Shown here piece by piece: positions 29,001 through 35,362 of a stretch of DNA of 37,476 nucleotides. The notes under the pieces are model-generated. The model saw only the letters and a program-made list of their open reading frames with translations, searched no databases and was not told the origin of the DNA. The position numbers and the translations under genes were made by a program. The DNA is from Chitinophagales bacterium (lineage in GTDB: Bacteria > Bacteroidota > Bacteroidia > Chitinophagales > BACL12). Where the stretch lies: positions 1-37,476 of the forward strand of contig JACMJP010000274.1 in assembly GCA_014380545.1 (NCBI GenBank), read 5' to 3'. Every line of letters begins with the position of its first letter. The first letter of the stretch is position 1.

Positions 29001-29433
29001 AAAGGAAGTTGGAAATCAACTAATGGAAGAGAGCGCTGAGAAGAAACAAAAAGCGGCTCAGGTGTTAGATATGATGATGAAAAAATTTCCTGAGAGTAGT
29101 ATGCCTTACGATTATAATATGATAAATACAGCAAATTATTACCAGTTGATAGGCAATAATGAAAGGGCATTGGAGGTAATTAATATTCTTGGGTCAAGAT
29201 GTTTGCAGGATCTGGAATATTTTTATCATATAAACAATGAAGGAGCAATGACTTCAGTTATCGATAGTGATAAGGGAGATGCTGAACGTTGTATGAATAA
29301 TGTGATAGCCATCGCTAAAAAAATTGGTGACACAACATTAGCTGATAATTATCAAAAACAGTGGGATATGTTGCGATCAACATATAATGTTCGTCCACAA
29401 CCTACTCAGCAAAATGTTCCGCAACCAAGATAA
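26023..29433 (+). CDS. DUF2723-family large membrane protein (PMT-like, GT-C glycosyltransferase fold)
   Basis: 1,136 residues. The family opening SWWDCGEFIAAAYKLQVVHPPGAP (about 27-50) holds an Asp-Cys-Gly-Glu in the first loop, as in PMT-like GT-C enzymes where an acidic residue in this loop is catalytic. At least ten hydrophobic segments run to about residue 680 (for example around 10-25, 72-94, 120-150, 172-205 and 525-560). A soluble C-terminal half follows, including QGDNDTYPLWYAQEVEGIR and a helical stretch resembling tetratricopeptide-type repeats near 960-1136. Members are widespread in Bacteroidota and are often annotated as protein O-mannosyltransferase-like; direct function here is inferred. 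The last 20 bases overlap the rlmB-like gene, so translation is likely coupled. Confidence 0.88.
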   Translation: MIAYNRINNITGWVVFFIALISYTMTMEASASWWDCGEFIAAAYKLQVVHPPGAPIFLMMGKIFTLFASSPEQVSVMMNFFSALSTAFAVLFCFWIATRLAKKLLIGDGEITKANTAAVMFTGIVAGLTCAYMDSWWFSAVEAEVYALATFFFAMTFWAMIKWEEKADTPEGDRWILFIFLMIGLSMGVHLLSLLTIPAMGLIYYFRNYKYSAKGFWAAMGISFVILGIILFGVIDKFIAIAAWFDRTFVNGFSLPFNSGTFFFCVLLVGGTIYLVRYAALRGKRVIYIASMSFLMLIIGWSSNAMVLIRAKAEPVINMNGINDVHSFLSYLRREQYGSRDLGYGPYWTARPLDIEYTGDKWGKIPGGEEYVSVGKDFKIIYDLPDDQLRAAGLTPAQIDLMKKRNKQTLFPRMGSLESRHASLYYNFVGVPEGQESTYVPDGLDNFQFFREYQIGYMFWRYFMWNFSGRQNDSQGYFHDGMKDGNWITGIEALDKTKNEHLQNLPPSMKDVMSRNTFFMIPFILGLLGMVIHLRKDWKGFLILFMFFFFMGFMNLFNSNEPPIEPRERDYALVGAFFVYAIWVGFGVLALFDIAKKKDTKTITEYLLYAGIIMVIMFLIGLTVYDFGSFIAYLIYAAAIIGILSFIVIAAGRALKSDYAVAVLIGLLCLSAPVLMAQQGWDDHNRHNRTMARDFARNYLESCPPNAILFTQGDNDTYPLWYAQEVEGIRTDVRIINLSLLGVDWYINQLRHAANDAGNIDLLLGYEKILGDKRNSIRFDTKSKFQNRVVDLKEAVLFMGNDNPEAMSQSTGENYIPSLKFKVAVDSATAAQNNLVPDNLKGNIVSEMPFDLKNKSLLKNDLMVLDIVASNISKRPICFAITVSPDAYLGLEKYFMQRSMVWQIAPVMINGNGFNRAINQEVMFDQLVTNNIFTYGGIETGEKLNLESSSLGSAMTAKYVNYQALAGDYMEEALNAEAQAKQMLAQDSSNTELKEVGNQLMEESAEKKQKAAQVLDMMMKKFPESSMPYDYNMINTANYYQLIGNNERALEVINILGSRCLQDLEYFYHINNEGAMTSVIDSDKGDAERCMNNVIAIAKKIGDTTLADNYQKQWDMLRSTYNVRPQPTQQNVPQPR

Positions 29434-30193
29434 ATTTCATAAGCGAAGGAAATTTGATAATCTTATTTTCGGGCGGCAGCCCGTATTGGAATTATTAAAT
29501 AGCGAAAAATCTGTCGATAAAATTCTTTTACAAAATAATACTGATGGAGATATACTTTCAGAAATAAAAAAAATTGCAGCACAAAAAAATATTCCGGTTA
29601 AATATGTTCCAGTAGAAAAATTAAATACTCTCACCGGTGGAATTCACCAGGGAATAATCGCATTTACTGCTGAAATTGAATTTCAGAATATTGAAAATAT
29701 ATTACCGCTTATTATTGAGCAGGGAAATGTTCCTCTTTTTGTATTATTAGATGGAATTACAGATGTAAGAAATTTTGGTGCGATTGCAAGAACTGCTTAT
29801 GCCGCAGGCGCACATGCAATTATTCTTGCTGAAAACGATGCTGCACCTGTGAATGCTGAAGCAATGAAAACAAGCGCCGGCGCCTTATCAAAACTTCCGG
29901 TTTGCCGTGAAAAAAATTTCAATCATACATTAGAATATTTAAAATTAAACGGTTTGCAAATACTTGGTGCAGACAGCAAAGCTGAAAAAATGTGTTTTGA
30001 AATTGATTTTACATTACCTGTTGTGATTATTCTTGGCAGCGAAGATATTGGAATAAGCCCTTCAGTAAAAAAATATATTGCTACAACAATTAAACTACCA
30101 ATGCAAAATAATTTTGATTCCTATAATGTAAGTGTTGCTGCGGGAATGTTATTGTATGAAATTATGAGGCAGAGATTAATCGATAATCTGTGA
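29414..30193 (+). CDS. rlmB: TrmH/SpoU-family 23S rRNA (guanosine-2'-O)-methyltransferase, RlmB-like
   Basis: SAM-dependent 2'-O-ribose methyltransferase with the SPOUT knot; RlmB modifies a guanosine in 23S rRNA. From ATG 29414 it has 259 residues; the ATG at 29387 would add nine residues and a longer overlap. The N-terminal substrate-binding domain starts NLIFGRQPVLELL. SPOUT motif 1 is DGITDVRNFGAIARTA (about 114-129), motif 2 VIILGSEDIGIS (about 203-214) and motif 3 NFDSYNVSVAAGMLLYE (near 232-248). The start codon lies inside the end of the DUF2723 gene (20-base overlap), which suggests translational coupling though no functional link is known. Confidence 0.92.
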   Translation: MFRNQDKFHKRRKFDNLIFGRQPVLELLNSEKSVDKILLQNNTDGDILSEIKKIAAQKNIPVKYVPVEKLNTLTGGIHQGIIAFTAEIEFQNIENILPLIIEQGNVPLFVLLDGITDVRNFGAIARTAYAAGAHAIILAENDAAPVNAEAMKTSAGALSKLPVCREKNFNHTLEYLKLNGLQILGADSKAEKMCFEIDFTLPVVIILGSEDIGISPSVKKYIATTIKLPMQNNFDSYNVSVAAGMLLYEIMRQRLIDNL

Positions 30194-30334
30194 TTAAAAA
30201 GATTAATACCTAATCTCCTATTAATTACCTGCACAAATAAAACGTTGTCTGCAAACAGGAAAAATGTGAACAGGTAAAATCTTTCTGTTTATTAATTATC
30301 AAATACCGTTTTTAATAAAAAATATTTAGACAAT

Positions 30335-30367
30335 AAAAAAGGCTGCATATTTTTATGCAGCCTTTTT
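30335..30367. terminator. Bidirectional intrinsic terminator
   Basis: Eight-base stem GGCTGCAT (30341-30348) / ATGCAGCC (30355-30362), with an A-run before and a T-run after. It serves the convergent rlmB-like gene (plus) and the lipoprotein gene (minus). Confidence 0.87.
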
Positions 30368-30398
30368 ATTAGAATTTAAAATTCTTTTGTAATGATAA

Positions 30399-30956
30399 TT
30401 AATCGATACACTCGCAATATTCAAAGTACATAGCGCCTAGAATTCCTCCGAGAGAAGTTCCTTCGCCCCATGCAACACCTGAACCTGATACATGGCCTCC
30501 CGGACCTATAATATTGAACTTAGCCATAGCTACTATACACATACATTCATCAACATCGTCTAATGAAATTGTGTAAGCATAAAGCGTAGTTCCCGGAACA
30601 TGAGAAGCCTGATAAGGGAAGTCTTTAAATCTTGGACCAGCAGGGCCCATTGGAATTAAATCGCAATCACCAGCATACAGGTAAGTTTTTGTAGGCTCAT
30701 AACCAGCATCAAAAACATAACCTACAACTAATTCATCATCAGTATTACCAACGAATACTAAACCAATAACATCACCAGTACTTGATACAAGATCTACTAC
30801 AACAATCGAATCACATAAGTGATCAGTAGCACTTTCTAATACGCTCCTAAGTGAAGTGGGGTCAGTAATTTGTTCGTTTACTTGTGGCGTTTCCTTAGAA
30901 CAGGAAACCAAAACGGCGATAATACATACCGCCAAAATCTGTGTTAGTCTTTTCAT
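30399..30956 (-). CDS. Small cysteine-rich lipoprotein of unknown function
   Basis: 185 residues. The signal MKRLTQILAVCIIAVLVSCS has a lipobox ending at Cys19, so it is probably a membrane-anchored lipoprotein. The mature part is acidic and holds six further cysteines, grouped as single Cys in HLCDS and AGDCDL, then ECMC and YCEC near the C-terminus, which could form disulfides outside the cytoplasm. GSGVAWGEGTSLGGILGAMYFEY near the C-terminus resembles a motif I recall from assorted Bacteroidota surface proteins, but I cannot assign a family. It is a single gene in a convergent position with its own terminator. Confidence 0.8.
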   Translation of the reverse strand: MKRLTQILAVCIIAVLVSCSKETPQVNEQITDPTSLRSVLESATDHLCDSIVVVDLVSSTGDVIGLVFVGNTDDELVVGYVFDAGYEPTKTYLYAGDCDLIPMGPAGPRFKDFPYQASHVPGTTLYAYTISLDDVDECMCIVAMAKFNIIGPGGHVSGSGVAWGEGTSLGGILGAMYFEYCECID

Positions 30957-31277
30957 AAAAACAGGTTTTTTTGAGTTATAAAATTAGATTCGGAAGCAAT
31001 ATACGCACATTTTTCAATTGGTAGATTGAATTTTTAAGAATTTTTTTTCAAATAACTATTTTCTCTTTACGAATTACGGTGATGTGACACTTTATTAAAT
31101 TCATAAGAGATATATATAAATCATAAGATAAGATAGATCAGACCAATTTATTCTTTCATACGGTTATTAAACAATACAACACTGTCGAGCCTATCTTTTT
31201 ATTTCATAATATCCCTGCATATAATTTGCAGATTAAGTGACTTGACAGTAAACTGCTTTATGTTACAAAATAAAATA
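30957..31277. other. 321-base intergenic region between the lipoprotein gene and pfkA
   Basis: AT-rich spacer upstream of the lipoprotein gene and downstream of pfkA (both minus). It must hold the lipoprotein promoter, but no exact TTG-N17-23-TAnnTTTG match stands out, and I see no clear terminator after pfkA. A short inverted repeat CAGT-AA-ACTG occurs near 31247-31256. No coding or RNA gene is recognised. Confidence 0.4.
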
Positions 31278-32258
31278 CTACATAGATAAAATATCTACCA
31301 ACCGCAGCATATCCTGATTAATATCCAGGTTATGTTTTGTAGCATTTGCAAATGGAGTAAATACTACCTCATCATTAATTAAACCCGCCATTACGTTTTT
31401 CTTTCCCTCCATTAGTGCCTCAACAGCAGCAATACCCAGCCTGCTTCCCAATATTCTATCTCTTACCGTAGGGTTACCACCCCTTTGTATATGACCCAGT
31501 ACTGTTACCCGGGTATCATATTCATTAAATTTTTCCTTTACTTTTTTAGCTATTTCATAAGCACCGCCTGCTTCATCTCCTTCTGCGACAATTACTATTG
31601 CACTGCTCTTTTTATGATACCATCCCCGTTCAAGAATGCCTATAAGGTTATCAATATCTGTTTTTGTTTCGGGTATAATAACAGCTTCCGCACCCCCGGC
31701 AATTGCGCAGCTTAATGCAATAAAACCAGCATCTCTTCCCATTACCTCTACAAAAAATAAACGGTTATGCGCATCTGCAGTATCTCTTATTTTATCAATA
31801 GCTTCAATTGCTGTATTAATTGCGGTATCAAAACCTAATGTATAATCAGTACCATAAAGATCATTATCAATTGTACCTGGAACGCCAATACAGGTAACCC
31901 CGAATTCTTCCTCAAATACCGTTGCACCTCTAAATGTTCCATCACCTCCAATAGCTACAAATCCATCTATACCCGCAACTTTTAATCGCTCAAATGCTTT
32001 TTGCCTTCCTTCTTTTTCCATGAATCGTTTGCTTCTTGCTGTTTTCAGCATAGTACCACCTCGCTGAACGATATTGCTTACTGCATGCGATTGCATTTTA
32101 AAAAAGTCGCCGTCAATCATTCCTTCATATCCACGATTGATACCATATACTTCAAGGTTATTATAAATTGCTGAGCGAACAACTGCACGGATACATGCAT
32201 TCATTCCCGGTGAATCGCCACCGCTGGTCATTACGCCTATTTTTTTTACTGCTGCCAT
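31278..32258 (-). CDS. pfkA: ATP-dependent 6-phosphofructokinase
   Basis: Phosphorylates fructose-6-phosphate to fructose-1,6-bisphosphate, the committed step of glycolysis. 326 residues, close to the 320 of E. coli PfkA. VMTSGGDSPGMNA (9-21) and IGGDGTFRGA (103-112) form the ATP site; glycine rather than aspartate after GGD fits ATP rather than PPi use. GVPGTIDND (125-133) carries catalytic Asp131. MGRDAGFIAL and GHIQRGGNPTVRDR complete the fructose-6-phosphate and effector sites. It diverges from the proline dehydrogenase gene; the shared 134-base spacer holds a promoter for each. Confidence 0.97.
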   Translation of the reverse strand: MAAVKKIGVMTSGGDSPGMNACIRAVVRSAIYNNLEVYGINRGYEGMIDGDFFKMQSHAVSNIVQRGGTMLKTARSKRFMEKEGRQKAFERLKVAGIDGFVAIGGDGTFRGATVFEEEFGVTCIGVPGTIDNDLYGTDYTLGFDTAINTAIEAIDKIRDTADAHNRLFFVEVMGRDAGFIALSCAIAGGAEAVIIPETKTDIDNLIGILERGWYHKKSSAIVIVAEGDEAGGAYEIAKKVKEKFNEYDTRVTVLGHIQRGGNPTVRDRILGSRLGIAAVEALMEGKKNVMAGLINDEVVFTPFANATKHNLDINQDMLRLVDILSM

Positions 32259-32294
32259 AATTTAAAAAAATTTGTGCGCCTTGTTCAGGCGGTG

Positions 32295-32302
32295 CAAAAA
32301 TA
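32295..32302 (-). promoter_or_regulatory. -7 box of pfkA (TATTTTTG)
   Basis: Minus-strand TATTTTTG fits TAnnTTTG and lies 36 bases upstream of the pfkA ATG. A short imperfect hairpin (CGCC...GGCG around 32279-32291) sits in the untranslated leader. No clear TTG -33 element. Confidence 0.5.
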
Positions 32303-32326
32303 GTTTTCTCTTTTGAAAGTAATTTT

Positions 32327-32353
32327 TTGAGTGATTATCGCCTGTTATCTTTG
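32327..32353 (+). promoter_or_regulatory. Promoter of the proline dehydrogenase gene (TTG-N16-TATCTTTG)
   Basis: TTG at 32327-32329 and a perfect TATCTTTG at 32346-32353 with a 16-base spacer, one short of the usual range. It ends 39 bases before the TTG start codon, and a small CTGCC-GTT-GGCAG hairpin (32361-32373) lies in the leader. Confidence 0.55.
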
Positions 32354-32392
32354 CCACCGCCTGCCGTTGGCAGAAATATATAATAGAACTGT

Positions 32393-33571
32393 TTGGAACC
32401 TGCACCAAAAATAAATTTCAACAATACGCAAATTGCCTTTTCCGGAAAAAGTAATAAAGAATTAAAATGGGAATATTGGTTATTTAAATTAATGAATAAC
32501 CCGGGACGCACAAAATTTTTTACATCTGCGGCAAATCTGTCAATTAAATTGCACTTGCCAGTAAAATGGATGATAAAAAACACAGTGTATGAACAATTTT
32601 GCGGAGGTGAAACACTGGAAGAAACAATTCCTGTTTTAAATAAGCTGGAAAAATTTAGTATCGGGGCAATTATAGATTATGGTGTGGAAGGAAAAGAGAA
32701 TGAAGAAGAATTTGAGCGCACAAAAAATGAATTAATAAATATTCTGCAATTTGCAAAAGGTAAAAAAAATATTCCTTTTATAAGTTGTAAGGTAACAGGG
32801 TTAACGAGATTTGTTTTATTGGAAAAAATAAATGGGGATGTTGTGTTAAGTGAGGATGAAGAAAAGGAAAAACAAAAGTTATATGAACGCTTGCGTCAGG
32901 TAACACAGGTTGCTACAGATGCGAATGTTGGTTTATTTGTGGATGCAGAAGAAAGCTGGATACAAGACGCCATAGATGAGATTGTTTTTATTTTGAGCAG
33001 GGAGTTTAATAAAGAAAAAGTAGTTGTATTTCATACTGCTCAGATGTACAGGCATGACCGGCTGGCATTTTGTTCGAAATGTTTAAATGATGCAAAACAA
33101 CATAATTATGTATGCGGAATTAAATTAGTGCGGGGTGCATACATGGAAAAAGAAAGAAAGAGAGCTGCTGAAAAAAACTATGCTTCACCCATTCAGCCAG
33201 ATAAAGAAAGCACTGATAAAGATTATGATGCAGCAATTGATTTTTGCCTGGATAATCTTGAGAAAATTTCTTTTTGTGTAGCTACGCATAATGAAAAAAG
33301 CAACTTACATGCAGCAACAGAAATGGATAAAAAATATATCCCGCATAATCACCCGCATATTTCTTTTTCGCAACTCTATGGCATGAGCGACCAGATAACA
33401 TATAACCTTGCAAAGGCCGGATATAATGTAAGTAAATATCTTCCTTACGGTCCTGTAAAAGATGTAATTCCTTATTTAATAAGAAGGGCAAATGAAAATA
33501 CAAGTGTGAGCGGACAAATGAGCAGGGAATTATTATTGATTGATAAAGAGATGAAAAGGAGAAAGGTTTAA
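32393..33571 (+). CDS. Proline dehydrogenase (PutA-type PRODH domain), TTG start
   Basis: FAD-dependent oxidation of proline to pyrroline-5-carboxylate, feeding electrons to the respiratory chain. 392 residues. Signatures are CGIKLVRGAYMEKER (about 240-254), SFCVATHNEKS, and RRANENTSV (364-372), whose arginines bind the proline carboxylate. The start is TTG at 32393: there is an in-frame stop just upstream, and the next ATG (32492) would remove the N-terminal block INFNNTQIAFSGKSNKELKW, which belongs to the family. This is a monofunctional form without the P5C dehydrogenase domain of E. coli PutA. The RRM gene follows 30 bases later. The last ~50 bases have a degenerate copy at 33873. Confidence 0.94.
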   Translation: MEPAPKINFNNTQIAFSGKSNKELKWEYWLFKLMNNPGRTKFFTSAANLSIKLHLPVKWMIKNTVYEQFCGGETLEETIPVLNKLEKFSIGAIIDYGVEGKENEEEFERTKNELINILQFAKGKKNIPFISCKVTGLTRFVLLEKINGDVVLSEDEEKEKQKLYERLRQVTQVATDANVGLFVDAEESWIQDAIDEIVFILSREFNKEKVVVFHTAQMYRHDRLAFCSKCLNDAKQHNYVCGIKLVRGAYMEKERKRAAEKNYASPIQPDKESTDKDYDAAIDFCLDNLEKISFCVATHNEKSNLHAATEMDKKYIPHNHPHISFSQLYGMSDQITYNLAKAGYNVSKYLPYGPVKDVIPYLIRRANENTSVSGQMSRELLLIDKEMKRRKV

Positions 33572-33601
33572 GAATTTTACAATTATAATTAATTTGTAAG
33601 T

Positions 33602-33859
33602 ATGGATATTCATGTGGGCAGTATTCCTTTTAAAATAAAAGAAGCTGAGCTTAAAATTTTATTTGAGCAATTCGGTGCAGTTGATTCTGTAAAAATTATT
33701 ATTGATAAAATTACCCGTCAAAATAAAGGGTTTGCTTTTGTAAGTATGCCTGATGATAAAGAAGCATACCTTGCAATTGATGCATTAAACGGAACTGAAT
33801 TGAAAGAAAGAAAAATTACTGTTACAAGAGCCGGGAGCAGACCGAATAAAAAATTATAA
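33602..33859 (+). CDS. Small RNA-binding protein with one RRM domain
   Basis: 85 residues, almost entirely one RNA recognition motif. RNP2 is IHVGSI (3-8) and RNP1 is KGFAFVSM (42-49) with aromatic Phe44 and Phe46 for RNA stacking; RNP2 has His where Tyr/Phe is usual. A short basic tail (RAGSRPNKKL) follows. Such single-RRM proteins are common in Bacteroidota and cyanobacteria; in Bacteroides some act as global RNA-binding regulators (family knowledge), but targets here are unknown. It starts 30 bases after the proline dehydrogenase stop and may be cotranscribed with it. Confidence 0.9.
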   Translation: MDIHVGSIPFKIKEAELKILFEQFGAVDSVKIIIDKITRQNKGFAFVSMPDDKEAYLAIDALNGTELKERKITVTRAGSRPNKKL

Positions 33860-33872
33860 TTGTTTGGTAGCC

Positions 33873-33930
33873 ATGAGCAGGAAATTATTGTTGATTGATA
33901 AGAAGATAGGCGAGAGGTTTGAATTGTTAG
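33873..33930 (+). pseudogene. Degenerate duplicate of the proline dehydrogenase 3' end
   Basis: Bases 33873-33902 match 33518-33547 at 27 of 30 positions, and weaker similarity with small gaps continues for about 25 bases. The copy would encode MSRKLLLIDKKIGERF, against MSRELLLIDKEMKRRKV at the true C-terminus. The frame then runs on without similarity to a stop at 33995 (40 codons). It lies 13 bases after the RRM gene. Best read as a leftover of a duplication or recombination event; expression as a tiny peptide is possible but not supported. Confidence 0.7.
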
Positions 33931-33973
33931 GATTACTTCAAGGGTATGCTTTTTATTATCTTCATTTGGTTTT

Positions 33974-33981
33974 TATCTTTG
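33974..33981 (+). promoter_or_regulatory. TATCTTTG box before the unknown gene at 33999
   Basis: An exact TAnnTTTG match ending 17 bases before the GTG start codon. No well-placed TTG is visible upstream. Confidence 0.4.
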
Positions 33982-33998
33982 ATATAAATAAATAAAGA

Positions 33999-34760
33999 GT
34001 GATAAACACGAATGGAGATCTGCAATCGATAATCCAAGAAATTAAAATTTTAATTGAGCCTATAGTAATTAAGAAAGAAGCTCAAAACATTAATTTTCCT
34101 GTGGAGTTTACATTCTTTCATGTGCTTGAGAGGGCTTATGTAAATATGATATCTTTAAGATTACTTGTCGGGGATAGTTTGATTAATCATGACCATGCAA
34201 TAGGGTTAATTTGTAGAAATTTGTTGACAGATTTTATTACAACAGGCCATATTATCCGAAATGTAAATTCAAATGAGGAGTCATATCAGAATTTATATTC
34301 ATTACATTATTCTGATATAAAAAAAATCGATTCTTTGATTAAAATGTATAAGAAATATAAGGTAATAAACGAAATTGAATTCTCTAAAATAAAAGAAAAA
34401 ATAGATAATGAATCAAATATTTACAAAATTGTAAAAGATTATGCAATTGAATATAAGCTAAAAACATTTCCTGGAACTAGGGAGATAATTGAGAAATTCT
34501 TAAGTACGAATTTAAGTGATATTTGGGTGCAGGAAATAAAGAACTCATATGATACCTGGCTTTTTTATAGCAAGTATGAACATTTAGGATGGTTTTCATA
34601 TGAATTAACTAGAGACATTGGGAGTGCAGCGATTAAAAAAAGAATTATGATGGTTTTAAGATGTACAACAATTATGATAGGAAGTTGTTTGGAAATTTTA
34701 AATGAAAAAGAGATGATGAAAAGGTCAATTGTGATTTATGAAAAACTTTATAATTCATAA
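33999..34760 (+). CDS. Hypothetical protein, helical, unknown function
   Basis: 253 residues from a GTG start at 33999; a stop codon two codons upstream excludes an earlier start, and the next in-frame ATG would lose the first 50 residues. The protein is predicted mostly alpha-helical and soluble, rich in Ile, Lys and Asn, with FFHVLERAYVNMISLRLL, HDHAIGLICRNLLTDFI and SKYEHLGWFSYELTRD as the most distinctive stretches. The general look recalls small helical families such as DUF5677, but I cannot assign it. Codon usage is more AT-rich than in the flanking metabolic genes. It lies in a small accessory patch beside the proline dehydrogenase remnant. Confidence 0.75.
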   Translation: MINTNGDLQSIIQEIKILIEPIVIKKEAQNINFPVEFTFFHVLERAYVNMISLRLLVGDSLINHDHAIGLICRNLLTDFITTGHIIRNVNSNEESYQNLYSLHYSDIKKIDSLIKMYKKYKVINEIEFSKIKEKIDNESNIYKIVKDYAIEYKLKTFPGTREIIEKFLSTNLSDIWVQEIKNSYDTWLFYSKYEHLGWFSYELTRDIGSAAIKKRIMMVLRCTTIMIGSCLEILNEKEMMKRSIVIYEKLYNS

Positions 34761-34828
34761 TGTGATTTAATTTATTGAACTACACTATCAGCAATTCCGC
34801 CTTTATTTAAGTTGGATCATTTTTCCTT

Positions 34829-35239
34829 TCAGCCCCGCTTTTCTCTAATAAATATAAGTGATAATATTCTTGCGTATGTTGATGGGTATAAAATCTCGCT
34901 AATAATACTAATTACAATTATTATAATGCACAGTAAAATGAGTATTAATATGATTTGCATTAGGAACTTAATTTTTAGCGATGCAGTATCATCATAATTA
35001 ACTTTATGCTTTTTTAACGGATTTTCTTTTGAATGTAATTTATCATGAATTGAATAAGCTAATTTTTCAATAAAATTTTTGGGTTTTGGAATGTCTTGCT
35101 CAGGAAAATCCTTAAAATCTATAATTGGTAACTTATTCTTTACCCGAAACAATTTATCCCTCAAATAGAAGTAGTAAATAAATAAAAGGATCAAAAAAAA
35201 TAGCACATTGTACATTGACCAATAATAATTTGTAATCAT
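34829..35239 (-). CDS. Hypothetical membrane protein with two transmembrane helices
   Basis: 136 residues. Hydrophobic helices at about 8-26 (SMYNVLFFLILLFIYYFYL) and 90-117 (LMQIILILILLCIIIIVISI) flank a charged loop of about 60 residues that is rich in Lys and Pro (DIPKPKNFIEKLAYSIHDKL). The tail is short and basic. No family is recognised. It is very AT-rich and converges with the preceding unknown gene; they may have arrived together, but the opposite orientation argues against a shared operon. Confidence 0.65.
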   Translation of the reverse strand: MITNYYWSMYNVLFFLILLFIYYFYLRDKLFRVKNKLPIIDFKDFPEQDIPKPKNFIEKLAYSIHDKLHSKENPLKKHKVNYDDTASLKIKFLMQIILILILLCIIIIVISIISEILYPSTYARILSLIFIREKRG

Positions 35240-35331
35240 AAATATATGCTAATTGAGAAGAATTCGAAATTTATTTCTTTATCTGCAATAGCTTAGTGAT
35301 AAAAGGATCCTTTTATAAAGCATCAGTTTCG

Positions 35332-35339
35332 TAACTTTG
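35332..35339 (+). promoter_or_regulatory. -7 box of the homogentisate dioxygenase gene (TAACTTTG)
   Basis: Exact TAnnTTTG match ending 23 bases before the ATG. No TTG lies at the standard -33 distance, so this rests on the -7 box alone. Confidence 0.5.
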
Positions 35340-35362
35340 TAAGAACATAATAGAAAATAAAT

